The notes below the pieces were generated by a model. The model made no database searches. It had not been told where the DNA came from and saw only the letters and a program-made list of their open reading frames with translations. A program made the position numbers and the translations under genes. Below are positions 45,509 to 60,174 of a DNA stretch of 64,000 bases, in pieces. Origin of the DNA: Trebouxia sp. TZW2008 (Eukaryota; Chlorophyta; Trebouxiophyceae; Trebouxiales; Trebouxiaceae); assembly GCA_002118135.1 (NCBI GenBank), contig BDIU01000091.1, positions 186,001 to 250,000 on the forward strand, read 5' to 3'. Position 1 is the first letter of the stretch, and each line of letters opens with the position of its first letter.

Positions 45509-45871
45509 GTGATGCAATGATTATACTACTATAATCCTACTTTAATAACTACTATTGTAGTAGGTATGTTCTCATTGCAAGGACACCAATCACTGCAGTG
45601 ACATAAGTGATGTCTGACATAGATCCTCTGTATAAGGACATCCAATACATAGACATTCCTGTTGCAAAGGCAATGCAGTAAGGACTCAATCTTGCAAATG
45701 CAGAGGTACTGCTAAGTGAGAAGACCTGAATGTGAGGACCCCTGTGGTAATCAGTGCAGTCAAAGTGATAATAGAGAACTATCTTCTATCAGCTATGATA
45801 CTATGATGAAACAATTATCTTGAATTGAGTCTGTTGTATACAACGCGATGTGGCGTTACATCAATGCTGTC
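45509..45871. other. AT-rich spacer between UBX and thioredoxin genes
   Basis: The first part is rich in ACTA/TACTA steps (45525-45575); the remainder has recurring AAGGACA words. No exon with splice sites could be supported on the minus strand. Confidence 0.4.
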
Positions 45872-46549
45872 TCAGATGCAATTCAGCAGAGAAGTTTTGT
45901 GGCATGTCAGCGCCATTTTTCTGAACAACAAAAGTGCATGTCTTGTCATGTGCTGATAGGCTGAGGGTATGGGCATTGGGTGTGCTTCACCTGACAACGT
46001 ATGCCCTGTTCCTTGGAAGACTGAGGAAGCCTTTTCATACTTTTCACATGCAGCCTTCAGGGCATTCAGATTGCCGCCTACTATCTCTTCCACCTTCTGT
46101 CCATTGTTGTAGACTTGAAATGTAGGCATTGCTCTGACTTGGCACTGCTGGGAAAGATCCTGTCATACCACACATCACATACAATTTTCCCGTGACGACA
46201 GACCTTCTAGGTGGCCAACATCGCAACCATCTGAAGTATCGTGCTAACGATTGCACAGCTTGACCTACCTGGTTCCGGTCAACGTCGACTTTGAGAAAGA
46301 TGAGGTTCGGGTGGCTTGTGCTTAGTTGCTCGTAGTGGGGTGCCACCATCTTGCACGGACCGCACCAAGTCGCGGTGAAGTCCACAATGATCTGCAAAGA
46401 GCGTACCACTCAGAAACCTTTCAAGCTGTGTGAGTGGCACGGCTCCAAGGCAGCAACGTTGTTACCGCTTTGCGCGCTGACTTTGCTTCGGCATGCCGCT
46501 TCTCCCAATCGCCATTGCTGGTGATCTCAATGACTCTGCCACCACCCAT
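45872..46549 (-). CDS. h-type thioredoxin, predicted N-myristoylated
   Basis: This small dithiol reductase acts in the cytosol or on membranes. Exons: 46466-46549, 46269-46391, 46041-46159, 45872-45920; 375 nt, 124 aa, phases close. It has the active site [11 protein letters not shown], the buried Asp region KVDVDRNQD, the cis-Pro loop [16 protein letters not shown], and the closing helix NALKAACEK. The N-terminus MGGGRVIEI carries Gly2 and no organelle presequence, like the plant Trx h group with acylated MG starts. The last 15 codons ([13 protein letters not shown]) are an unusual Cys-containing tail; if the last intron is not removed the tail is longer. The start at 46549 lies 230 bp from the divergent RPS4 start. 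Confidence 0.9.
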
Positions 46550-46779
46550 CGTGCTTGATCAGATTGCTAGTAAGCGCGATATGTACGAATGCACCGCGAT
46601 TGTGGTAAAGCGAGAACGAGGAAGCTGGTCAGGAAGGTGCAGAATGTATGACTAATACCAGTGTCTGAACCCTAGACAGCCCTAGCAGCTGAGCTGCTTA
46701 CTTATCCCTGGTCCGCAACCTGCGCAGCGGTTTAGGCGCAACTCGACTGATCACGCGTGCCGGACTGGGCGACCTGCGC
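46550..46779. promoter_or_regulatory. Short divergent promoter thioredoxin/RPS4
   Basis: Only 230 bp separate two head-to-head start codons, so both promoters and 5' UTRs must share this region. No core motif is obvious. Confidence 0.5.
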
Positions 46780-48052
46780 ATGGTGGGCCCGGGCGTCATG
46801 GCGAGTACTGGCAGCATGCTAAACACGCCATGCAGAGCTCTGGGGTCGACACGCAGTTCATACTTGTCAGGAAACAGCTTGCGCACAGTCGACTCGCAAT
46901 GCTCGCAACGCAACGCATCCCGGCAGGTAATGGATTACATTGCAGCGTCGTTCAGCGGCATGAAAATCTTTCGTCCACACGAGCCACTTGCGTTTGCTGA
47001 GGAAGTCAAGTCCAGTGCAAGCAGTTCAAAAGCTGCACTGCTGCAGGTTATCAGAATGTCTAGGTATACAGGCCCACGCCTCCGGGTCGTCAGACGTCTT
47101 GGCGAGCTCCCGGGACTTACGCAAAAACTCCCACGAAACTCAGCTCCTCCTGGGCAGCATGGCTCTCTACCAAAGAAACCTACACAGTATGGAGTTCGAT
47201 TGATGGAGAAGCAGAAACTTCGCTTCAACTATGGCATTACAGAGCACCAGCTCATCAACTACGTCAAGAAAGCAAGGTGTGCTAGCGTGATGCTTTGTGC
47301 AGATTTTGTAAAGACAGAATGACAGCAGGTCCAGGCTGCAAGCTTTGTCAGTAATCAGCGAATGCACTTCCAGTTACATACTGAAGTGCTTGCATTGCGC
47401 AAATGTGTTGTGCACATCACAAAGTACACTGCATCTCAGTGACTTATACGTGACTACTTGTATATCGCATGCCAAGTATTGTGCGTAATTGTTCACTGCC
47501 TATAGTGTGTCCTCAAGGAACAGGAGTTACAGGAACAGGACTCAAACCCAATTTGCTGCACACAGGACGATCAAAGGTTCCACTGGCGAGATCTTGCTGC
47601 AGCTGCTGGAGATGCGATTAGACAGCATTGTGTACAGGCTTGGGAAGGCACCAACCATGTCTGCTGCTAGACAGATTGTGAACCATGGTCATATCACAGT
47701 CAATGGCAGGTGAGGTCTGCAAAATGGCAACACTTTTCACTCCACTCCACTAGAACCCAGTGCGTTTGAGACTCTCTTGAGACTCCAGTGGCTGACTATT
47801 TTGTGTGTCTGCAGAAAGCTGGATATCCCAAGTTACACAGTGCAAAAAGGGGACAAGATTGGGGTCGTTGATAGTAATGTTAGCCAGAGTGTTGTAAGGC
47901 AGTGGCAGGGCAAAAGCCAAAGACCCAGGCCGCTGCACCTTGGATCTGAGCACAATGGACAGCATGAGGTTCTTGACTTGTGTCCCAGAGCTGACGTGGC
48001 GTTGCCCATCAATGAGCTGTTGATCATTGAGTTTTACTCAAGAAAAGTGTAA
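46780..48052 (+). CDS. RPS4: Nuclear-encoded plastid-type ribosomal protein S4 (uS4c) with transit peptide
   Basis: This 30S assembly-initiating protein binds 16S rRNA. Exons: 46780-46926 (start possibly 46798), 47047-47276, 47566-47709, 47815-48052; 759 nt, 252 aa, phases close. Exon 1 encodes only a Ser/Arg/Thr-rich presequence ([20 protein letters not shown]). Exon 2 opens three codons before an ancestral-type start [20 protein letters not shown], followed by [20 protein letters not shown] and [20 protein letters not shown]. Exon 3 gives [40 protein letters not shown]; exon 4 gives [17 protein letters not shown]. All are chloroplast/cyan obacterial S4 signatures, including the S4 RNA-binding domain. 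In most green algae rps4 is in plastid DNA; here it has four exons and a presequence, so it is a nuclear gene. A mitochondrial destination is less likely but not excluded. Confidence 0.92.
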
Positions 48053-48380
48053 TATTTGTCAGTGGTTTAGCCGACCTTTTTACAAATGATGAACTGCCTG
48101 TCATGGCTGGTTTCAGCATGCAATGCCACCCCTGCAGCGGCTTTGTTGTTCTGTGAAGGCCGTGCATCATTTAGACTGCTCACCTTTGGATGGGCAGGGG
48201 TAAAAGTTTGCACTCGATACGCTGCTCGATGCACATACAGCGCTGTACAAACAATGACTCTAGCTATTTTCATATCTTTTTCATGTTAGCTCCTGGACGT
48301 TCATGCTGTCAGGCTAAATTGACACACCATCTTGACGAAATCATGACACAGTGCCTCCCCTGCACCTCCAGCTGAAAAAT
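48053..48380. other. Convergent spacer RPS4/small unknown gene
   Basis: The spacer holds two 3' UTRs. A TGTAA overlaps the RPS4 stop (48049-48053). Nothing further is seen. Confidence 0.4.
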
Positions 48381-48757
48381 TTAAGCCACAAAATCACTGA
48401 GGGATTGCTGCACCTGTGAAAACTGTGCATCTCGGTTTTGCACAGAACCTCTTAAATGGACTATTTGCTTCACAAGCTTTCTTGTTTCATCTGGCCATGG
48501 CTCATTAGCTAGCAACACTGTGGTCTGGCGAGAGCTGCACTGACCACACCAAGTGTGCAGCATTGGACCTAGTGCCGCAGTGCTGATTGACAGCTGTGGT
48601 CAATTAAAACCAGACGTAGCGTGTGCATATGCGTATGCATACTTTCCTTGTTCCGATCCCAATCATGCAGCGCGACAAACGTGAGACAGCGATCCTCACG
48701 GAAGAGCCTAGCTCCGCCGTTTTTGCTCATGTCTGCAGACAATTTCTCGCCCAACAT
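48381..48757 (-). CDS. Small unknown protein, two-exon candidate
   Basis: No family is recognised. A first segment from 48757 or 48730 reads MSKNGGARLFREDRCLTF, VALHDWDRNKE and could end at a donor near 48645. A second segment from an acceptor near 48540 reads TVLLANEPWPDETRKLVKQI, VHLRGSVQNRDAQF, QQSLSDFVA and stops at 48381. Regular hydrophobic spacing suggests two helices. The splice join cannot be fixed. Its position head-to-head with glutathione reductase (about 208 bp) supports a real gene. Confidence 0.42.
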
Positions 48758-48964
48758 GCAACATTTCCGCCGTTGAGCCCCTGTGGAAGAAGAGCGGAGG
48801 CTGGATGATGCGAGCCGGATATCACGTAAGAATAGTCACAGGAGCCAGGGGCAGTAAAGAAAGAGTCGATGGGCTCTATGGCACGGCCTCACACGCTCTG
48901 CAGACAATAGAAGTGCAGAGACGTGCCATTGAGAGCACGGGCGTAGACCCGTAGCACTGTCAAG
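48758..48964. promoter_or_regulatory. Short divergent promoter, unknown gene/glutathione reductase
   Basis: About 207 bp separate the start codons. I see no TATA box. The CACGTAAG at about 48824 is not convincing as an element. Confidence 0.4.
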
Positions 48965-53807
<4,843 letters not shown>

Positions 53808-54971
53808 TGTACACTAGCCCTCTGCCCCCTGTACTTGTTGCCTTGAGTAGTTTCGTTTGCCAGTTTACTTGGTCAGTGAGGCGCTGGAAGCAGACTCCCA
53901 ACATTGCACTGACGAGCAAGCTTTGGAAAACTGCTGAATTCTGTTTGCCAGTTTGAGGATCACCCATGTTGTGCAAAGCATTTGATTGGCCATGGCCTCT
54001 CAGCCTAAGTATGTGTGCCGTGTGGTTGTTAGGGCTTGTTGCGTTTCCCTCTTTAGCATCTGCTGTGTCTGCTCAATCGCTGTGCTGACTTTTCCAAACG
54101 AGTAGCTTGCACTCGCCTCTAGGTATGCAACGAATGACAAGATGCCTTTTTAAACTAGTGTACACCTGTGCAGTCGCACTGCAGTGCAGCTTTTATTTAG
54201 CAGTAAGCTGTTCTCGCGTTGTGACCCTCAGAACTGCCAATACACTGCATTGTTGCCCTAATGTACATTCAATAAGATCACATGGTCACGTCATCTGCAC
54301 ATCAGCTGTGGCCTCGTTTAGCATGCATCTGCATTCATCATTCGACAATCAAGCTGGTAATTACACATAAAGCTTGTGTTAGCAAAGCTGCGTGGCCAGG
54401 ACATGAAGCTTGACGCAAGACCTTATCATACACTTGACGTGCACATTGTGCAATGCATGGCATGCGCCAGCTTCAGGCACAGGCCCTGTTTAGATCATCG
54501 CCTGAGGTCAGCTCGTGCTGACTGTCAACTGAAGGGTGGCTTCGGATGCACATACCAGCACAGCCAGCAAGCTGAAATTTGGTACACGTGGCTCAACACG
54601 TGAAGAATTGTTACGATACGTATGCTTTGTTACGATGTGCCTGATGATATGCTGTGCCTGGGCTGTTCCAACATCGCCTGTGCAGCAGCATCTCTTCGTC
54701 GCTGCCGTCAGCTCCCCTCAGCTCAGTACAGAAGGGTTCAAGATTGGCTCAGTGGAACGCTTGTTGGCCGCTTTCGGGCTCAATTGTGTTGTTTGTCGAC
54801 GTTGCATGCTTTTAGTTGTACTTCATTGCTGTTGACGTCAGCTTTCTGAAGTAACACAGCGCTGACCTGTTGAATTTAAGCTCGTTGAAGATTTTGATCG
54901 ACGGTTTGCCCACACCGGGTTCCTGTCTCAGCGCGCTTGCACAGGCGCACTTGGTCGGAAGGTACAAGCAG
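53808..54971. other. Intergenic region glutathione reductase/DUF789
   Basis: This 1.16-kb region holds the GR 3' UTR and the DUF789 5' region, the only tandem-oriented gene junction in the window. No coding exon or repeat is supported. Confidence 0.4.
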
Positions 54972-56699
54972 ATGCCTGAAACTCGTCATACTCAGCAGCG
55001 TCCCTTTTCTGGAACGCAGCGTCATCGCCGACACCCCCAGTCCCCTCCAAGTTGCTGCCAGACCAAAGAACGGCTCAGCAATTTACAGTCATTTCTGGTT
55101 CATACGGCGCCGTGCTTTCCAGCTGGCCAGCAGGTGACAAACGATGTTCAGTTCTGGGCTAGCGTCAGCATGTTGCTTCCTGTGTCACAAGCGTCAGCCA
55201 CAAGGCATGACGATTTGCAGTTTGTCAAACAGAGTTTGCTATTCCAGGACACTAGTGCAGAGGCAAGCAGCAGTGCTGATTTCAGTCTAGAAGACTTGGT
55301 AAGTTTTGATGTGGATTTGCCGCAGTTTCCAGCTGTGCAGTGTTCTTGCTGCACCCTGACTTCTTCACTGAGGCCCATGTATGAAATTGCTGTAGTGGGG
55401 AGCGTATGAGGCTTGGAGTGCTTATGGTGCTGAAGTGCCACTGGCAGTCCCTGCGGAGGATGCACCTCAGGTGGGTTTGCTGTCAGCTTCTGCACAAATG
55501 CTGCATCTGCTTGACCATCAACCACAATACTCACATCTTGTCCATGACTGCAGGTGACCCAGTGCTACGTGCCCTACCTGTCGGGTCTGCAGCTTTTTGA
55601 ACATAGTCCTGTCAGGTGAGCCCATACGCAGAACATCTGTTTCTCCTCTGCCAGCTATCTGCATGCTACCTGTGCAGCTTAGTCTTGCACACCCACATGC
55701 CCAAATGCCAGCAACTTTGTTCACACAGAGCGACAGATGCCAGCAGCTCAAAAGTTGTGCTCACAAACAGGCAACAAACAGGCCACAGGCGATAGCACTG
55801 GTTTGAACAAACAACACAGGCTTGAATGGACAACACAGCTCAGGCTTGGACAACACACCACACCACACCTAACCTTAGCGCACCACACCACACCACACCA
55901 CAAGCTAGGCTCGAATGCACAACTGACAATAGTTCTGTTGGGCTGCAGGCGCTTGCATCATTGCTCGTACACCAGCGACGAGGATTTCCCAGATAGTCTG
56001 AACTCTGATCTCACAAGCGTAGGCAGCAGCATGGAAACTGTATTCACAGACAGCGACAGCGAAGACGGCAAGTTCGCCCCAGCACCGTCACATGACCGGC
56101 ACAGCGTTCTGCGCAAAGGCACAACCCTGGGCGACCCTAGCCGCCTGCTGTTTGAGTTCTTTGAAAGCACCTCCCCTCATGAGCGTGAGCCATTCACTGA
56201 CAGGATACAGCAGATTGCAGCAGGCAGTTGCCCTGAGCTTCTGACCCTCAACAGCTCCAGCTTGCACCCATCAAGCTGGTACAGCGTTGCTTGGTACCCC
56301 CTGTACCGTTTCCCAAGCAATGGCAGCAGCATCCGAGAGTTGAATGCCAGTTTCCTGACCTTCCATTCCATGAGTGCCCCTCCTTGTCCTGACACCCCCC
56401 AGCCCCTGGAGACTCGCCCTCAGCCCCCGCAACTGCCCCTGCCAGCTCAACAGGCCCTGGCCACTAGGCATGCTGCTGTTTCAGAGGAGCAGTGCTGCAG
56501 CGCAGTCACGCTGGAGAGCTTTGCTTTCATGCCTTACAAGCTGCAAGGCCGCATGTGGGCAGATCCTATGCAGAGCAAAACAGTGTATGAACCCATGATG
56601 GCCGCTGCAGAAGCGTGGGTGCAGCGCAGGAAATGCAAACACCCAGATCTGCATTTCTTTGCAGAGCGCTCACAGCCGCTGCCCACGCTTCGTTGGTAG
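54972..56699 (+). CDS. DUF789 family protein
   Basis: This is a plant and algal family of unknown function. Exons: 54972-55298, 55396-55470, 55554-55615, 55949-56699; 1,215 nt, 404 aa, phases close. Blocks in order: SNLQSFLVHTAPCFPAG, SLEDLWGAYEAWSAYGAEVP, CYVPYLSGLQLF, a Ser/Asp-rich linker (TDSDSEDG), SRLLFEFFESTSPHEREPF, LHPSSWYSVAWYPLYRFP, ELNASFLTFHSMS, ESFAFMPYKLQGRMW, AAAEAWVQRRKCKHPDLHFF. These match the family from end to end. A segment inside exon 1 (55134 on) stays open but could contain a retained intron starting at GTGACA. Intron 3 carries a CACACCA simple repeat (about 55851-55903). Confidence 0.88.
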
Positions 56700-57015
56700 C
56701 AAACCCATTTGAACCATTCCCTCCTGCTGACTCAAGATTTCCCCTGCAAGTCAGCTTTGGATCTATCCAGCCTTTTACAAAGCAGCTTCTGCAGTCCGAT
56801 GGGGTGCTTCCCTTTTATGATTCGCGTGGCTTTGATCAGATTAGCTTTGAAGTTGCAATCCTGGTAGCGAACCCATCTGAACCAGCACCCCTGCTGACAC
56901 AAGGTGGCCCCTCCAGGTTTCTATACATCTGGCCTTTGCCAGCTTCTGCAGTTTGATGGGGTGCTTCTGGTTTCATGTTTTGCGTGGCTTTTAGCAGATT
57001 AGCTTTGAAGTTGCA
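56696..57015. repeat. Two-copy tandem duplication (about 165 bp) in the DUF789 3' flank
   Basis: Both copies start TGGTAGC.AACCCAT.TGAACCA and contain CTTCTGCAGT.CGATGGGGTGCTTC and AGATTAGCTTTGAAGTTGCA. The first begins at the DUF789 stop codon. Confidence 0.88.
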
Positions 57016-58545
57016 AAGGCTTGGTGTCATTGTACACGGAACAGACCGTGGTTTTACGACTATGAAGCGTGTGTCTGTGCCAGCCGGTTACAGCCCCCTG
57101 TGTTTGGTCATTCGTCTTTTGCTTTGCAGCTCTGCTCTATTTGCACTGAGCAAGCATGTGTGAGGTGTCCAATAATTGCAGCGGTCAGAGCAGCATGTTT
57201 TGTGTGTTATCAAGTTGCAGAGCCCTTGTGCTGAACTCAGCAGTGGGTTTCCTATTGAACTCCGAAGTATCTTTGAGACAGCATGACCCGGCTATTGAGT
57301 GAAAACGCTTCTGGTGTTGAGCTGATCATCAAAGGTGTACATGTGGACCCTGTCAGCATGCGACAATGCGCTCTACATGTAAGTTGCATCTATAACCTGA
57401 CAATTTGTGAATGATGCAGCTGCATTGCTTTTGGCATTAGACAACACACAAGCGTCAAGCTGCACTGCAGCATGCATCACAACAGGCATGCAAGCCAAAT
57501 GCTGGTGCAAAAGACTTTGGTTTCGTTCGAGCTATTCCACCATATGTAGACGCCGAGCGTACCTAGGTAAAGCACAAATGCCTTGTATAGACATGTCATT
57601 AAGATGCATGGGCAACGACACAAACCAGCCGCTGGCCTGACAATTCCGGCTAAGCTGCTGAACGCTCCATAGATATGCCAAAATAGCACAACTTCTGCAA
57701 AAAAGTTTGACTGCACAGGGCCTGAAAGCTGCAGAATACAGAGTCATTAGGCACACAGAAAGCCACAAGCAGTGTAGTGATGCGCACCACAGTGGTCCAA
57801 CCTAGAGGCAGAATGTTCCCGCCTGAAGCACATCACATGGTACTACCTCATGTATCATTGCCTGACAACTTCAACATGCGCAAAGCCTTGTGCAGCTGTA
57901 AGGATCTGCTGTGCTCTGCACCAGAAGCTGTATTTGAGTAGCATTTGTTGACCACCAAGAAAGTAATTACAGGCGTACAGCATTAAAGATGAGTTTAAAG
58001 CAATGACTTTCAGCTATATATCTGCCAACATCATATATGTACAGGTGCGTGGTTGGCTACTCTTGCTGATCAGCAGTCCAGGTGCACATACTGTGCTTGG
58101 CTGAATTGTCCAATGCCGTTTGACTACATCAATGCACATAAGCTGTAACTGTATCTGACATAATGAGATCTGGCCTGTTGCCTCACTCAATTTCACAATG
58201 TCGTAGTCTGCAATGAAACACTAGCGATTACAGTGACTTGTACTGACTCAGTATCTTGACTCAATTCCTACTGAATACACTTTCACATGAACAATGCCAT
58301 ACTACTACTACATAATCTTGAGTCATGAATGGCTGAAGAGATTTGAAGTGCAAATGGTTTTGCTGATCTGGCAGTGTTGGCAGTCATCTCTGCTGCTGTG
58401 GTACACTTGGATGAAAGTTGCATTCATTGGCTGCTACTGCATTCATTGCTGATGGAATGTAGATGTGCGCAGTGGCGCGTATCCTGCAGCATCACTTCCA
58501 ACCTGAGCGTCAGCAATACGTTCATTCAATTTCTTCAAAGGATGC

Positions 58546-58623
58546 TAGACAGGCCCAGCTAGGCACGCACTTGAGCAATCAACTGTCTCCCAACACTGCG
58601 CTCCTGTGCTAACTTGAACCATC
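58546..58623 (-). repeat. Dispersed repeat family A, copy 6, inverted
   Basis: This is an intergenic copy on the opposite strand. Read in reverse it starts GGTTCAAGTTAGCACAGGA and contains GCCTAGCTGGGCCTGTCTAGC. The tail is short. Confidence 0.75.
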
Positions 58624-59664
58624 TACACTGATTATGGTGTGCGTGGAGCAAGACAATTGAGGCACAATGCGGACAGTCTCAAGCATGGGCTACCATATAA
58701 GTGATTGCTTGGCACAGCATTGCATGGCATGACTCGCCTAGCACAGCAGGCAGAGCAGGCGCAGCAGGCACAGCAGGCACAGCAATGTCAAACATAGGCA
58801 TCAGCATGACGCCAAGGCACCACCATGCGGTACCACTACGTTCAAGCTTCTCTGTGATGTGATTGTCTTGCGCAGATCAAGCAGAGCAAGTTTTGGAAAG
58901 GTCAGAAGCATGGCATAAAGGCATTGCAGTTTGCAAAGCATGTGTCCATTGGAATTAGGGTGATACAAAACAGATGGACCACATGGAGCGTCAAATCGTT
59001 GCAATCGTCACAAACAGATATCAGAATGATTGTGACTTGCTTCAGAACTGGGCCATATGCATAAAGTTGTGCTTACCAGTAAGCCATTGCTCACTCAGTT
59101 GCATCACTCAGTTGCCATTGGATGAGTCATCGCCTGGGCCACCTGTATGCATACCATCAGGCCAAACTGCAGCAAGGATCATATGGTGCATGCATGAGAA
59201 GAAGTGTTGATGTTGTACAAGCTTCAGCCAGCCAACAAGGCCAGCCAAGCAAGACACAGTCAGATGCTGTAGAAGCTAGCCTGCCTGAGGCAATGGTTCT
59301 TGACCATATTCCAGGTCCGTCACAAGCGTGCGTGAGTGTGAACACTGATTGGGACATATAGTGCCTAGCTTCAGGACTGGTGTAGTGACTGAATTGTATG
59401 TAAGACAAGACAACGCATTGACAGACTTGGCTGCATGCCCCCATATAGGCTCAGGGTCAAGCAGGATTTGGTTATATTTTGGCCAAAGCCGTGTCTGCAG
59501 ACATTCACCAATGCCGAAGTCAATGCGTATGCAAGATTGCATTTGTGCATGCAGCCTTGCTCTCAGCGCCTGCTTTGCATACCCCAAGCAAACAAATTCT
59601 ACTTGAAGCAGCTGATACATACATACAAATACATGAGTATGCATAGTAGTTGGGCTCAGAGGCC

Positions 59665-59738
59665 TTGCCAGGTATGCATAGTCACCAAAGGGATTGTATC
59701 GTTGTTGAGCAATCTAGTCTGTTCACGTGCTGAACTTT
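59665..59738 (+). repeat. Dispersed repeat family B, copy 2, at the head of the minisatellite
   Basis: It shares the GGTA.GCATAGTCACCAA and GTTGAGCAA parts with 25637-25708, and its 3' end (CACGTGCTGAAC) is the start of the first 62-bp unit. Confidence 0.65.
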
Positions 59739-60090
59739 CTCAGATATACTGATCAAAAGCAGCTGGTACTGAACATACATCTGATCACGTGCTGAACCTT
59801 CTCAGGTACACTGATCAAAAGCAGCTGGTACTGAACATACATCTGATCACGTGCTGAACCTTCTCAGGTACACTGATCAAAAGCAGCTGGTACTGAACAT
59901 ACATCTGATCACGTGCTGAGCCTTCTCAGGTACACTGATCAAAAGCAGCTGGTACTGAACATATATCTGATCACGTGCTGAGCCTTCTCAGGTACACTGA
60001 ACAAAAGCAGCTGGTACTCAACATACATCTGATCACGTGCTGAGCCTTCTCAGGTACACTGATCAAAAGCAGCTGGTACTGAACATGCAA
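59724..60090. repeat. 62-bp minisatellite, six units, one CACGTG each
   Basis: CACGTG occurs at 59724, 59786, 59848, 59910, 59972 and 60034, exactly 62 bp apart. Each unit also holds GATCAAAAGCAGCTGGTACT and CTTCTCAGGTACACT. Units are nearly identical from the second on. Confidence 0.95.
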
Positions 60091-60174
60091 CCAAAAAGAA
60101 ACATAAGACCACTCCACAACAGGCTCACACCGTCAAGAGATGGAAGAGTAGAGATATGACAGAGTGCTTGCTTG

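Larger units (their letters stand above)
57016..60174. other. Gene-poor 3-kb intergenic region
   Basis: No gene could be supported. It contains an inverted family A repeat, a GCACAGCAG-type short repeat (about 58741-58785), a family B repeat and a 62-bp minisatellite. An open stretch at 59122-59361 has no recognisable motif and no supporting splice structure. Confidence 0.5.

Noticed and set aside
45027..46549. Thioredoxin-UBX fusion gene (as in UAS-UBX proteins)
   Set aside because: The thioredoxin frame ends with its own stop at 45872, its fold is a classical WCGPC thioredoxin rather than UAS, and no splice path joins them.
47505..47565. Earlier acceptor for RPS4 exon 3, adding about 20 residues
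   Set aside because: The acceptor CACACAG before 47566 joins [12 protein letters not shown] without insertion and matches S4 exactly.
54841..54900. rRNA-like words (GACCTGTTGAATTTAAGC)
   Set aside because: The match to the 28S start is short and does not continue; the region leads into the DUF789 gene.
59122..59361. Small plus-strand gene
   Set aside because: No motif, no splice context and no upstream ATG in good context; composition resembles nearby intergenic DNA.
59724..60090. Possible CRISPR array
   Set aside because: Units are contiguous 62-bp tandem copies with no unique spacers, and the genome is eukaryotic.
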